The notes beneath the pieces were generated by a model. The model had not been told where the DNA came from. It saw only the letters and a program-made list of their open reading frames with translations, and did not search any database. The position numbers and the translations under genes were made by a program. Below are positions 63,789-64,000 of a stretch of DNA of 64,000 nucleotides, piece after piece. Location: the NCBI GenBank assembly GCA_002704625.1, contig PAGZ01000040.1, positions 1 through 64,000 of the forward strand, given 5' to 3'. Within the stretch, counting starts at the first letter, position 1, and each line of letters starts with the position of its first letter. The stretch comes from Candidatus Pelagibacter sp. Lineage in GTDB: Bacteria; Pseudomonadota; Alphaproteobacteria; Pelagibacterales; Pelagibacteraceae.

Positions 63789-64000
63789 ATGGAACGAACC
63801 AAAAAAATTGATCAAAAAAAAATTCAATCAAATTTGACTAATAATTTTATAAAACTTATGCCTGCCTTTTATGAAATGGAAAGTTCTTTTTTATCAGATG
63901 TCTATAAACGTTATGGAGATCTTGAAGGAGGTAATATTGTAATTTTCTTTGCAAGAGATTGTCACTTGGAAATATTAAGAAAAAGAGAGAAAGATATGGG
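63789..64000 (+). CDS. unrecognised protein, 5' part (runs off the window)
   Basis: The frame opens at ATG 63789 and is still open at the window end (70 codons and two bases). The product begins MERTKKIDQKKIQSNLTNNF, continues FIKLMPAFYEMESSFLSDVY and FFARDCHLEILRKREKDMG, and looks soluble and helical. The FIKLMPAF-x-EME and RYGDLEGGNI stretch could be the start of a helix-turn-helix regulator, but I do not recognise the family. It follows an intergenic gap of about 110 bases. Confidence 0.55.
   Translation, partial: MERTKKIDQKKIQSNLTNNFIKLMPAFYEMESSFLSDVYKRYGDLEGGNIVIFFARDCHLEILRKREKDM

Noticed and set aside
1..64000. CRISPR arrays, insertion sequences, rRNA genes, SAM or glycine riboswitches
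   Set aside because: No regularly spaced long repeats, transposase-like frames, rRNA segments or recognisable riboswitch cores were seen by eye; short or diverged elements could still be missed without a covariance search.

Overview
The window looks like a chromosomal segment of a streamlined, AT-rich marine alphaproteobacterium, most likely SAR11 (Pelagibacterales). This is an inference from four things: the strong A+T bias; very tight packing, with many stop/start overlaps and no gap above 300 bases; the core run purB-purC-purS-purQ-purL-bolA-grxD; and housekeeping genes interrupted by blocks of surface-glycan genes. I see no rRNA, transposase, integrase or CRISPR array.

Layout. (1) 1-12.0 kb is a variable surface-glycan block, bounded at the left edge by the 5' half of a tRNA-Leu(UAA). 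It holds a Dlt-like acylation cassette (AMP ligase, SGNH protein, carrier protein, MBOAT acyltransferase and a DUF5989 micro-gene), a sugar methyltransferase, three more membrane-anchored SGNH proteins, another methyltransferase and two glycosyltransferases. (2) 12.0-26.9 kb is core: GGCT-like protein, CinA domain, sfsA, map, the purine operon with bolA and grxD, then on the minus strand rpsD, trmJ, cimA, cysS, nadE and class II DAHP synthase. (3) 26.9-35.4 kb holds pgl, an SGNH pair, glmS, a standalone GlmU acetyltransferase domain, gph, a LysE exporter and prpB-prpC. (4) 35.4-47.1 kb holds nrdAB with a NrdR-like operator, a phosphohexomutase, TauE, dus, rpoZ, an MFS carrier, a beta-hydroxyacid dehydrogenase, a PNPOx-like protein, a gamma carbonic anhydrase, a redoxin and a GT4. 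(5) 47.1-52.3 kb is a polyamine and methylthioadenosine operon (mtnP-mtnA-class II aldolase-speD/speE fusion-GT9), with apt divergent. (6) 52.3-63.7 kb is a second surface-glycan block with a nucleotide-sugar epimerase, GT17, GT2, dTDP-sugar genes, DUF4422, GT61, tRNA-Met, a GT39-like membrane enzyme, a C-methyltransferase and a GT9-like protein. A gene running off the right edge follows.

How the genes work together. The glycan blocks would build and decorate a variable surface polymer, using precursors made nearby (GlmS, the GlmU domain, phosphohexomutase, dTDP-sugar genes). In the first block, ligase, carrier protein, MBOAT and SGNH protein match the four roles of the DltABCD D-alanylation system, and the ligase is broken by a single-base change in a 14-A tract. 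In the polyamine operon, SpeD/SpeE would release methylthioadenosine, MtnP and MtnA would process it, a FucA-like aldolase could return the carbon to DHAP, and Apt would recover the adenine. All functions are read from motifs and gene context; none was tested by database search.
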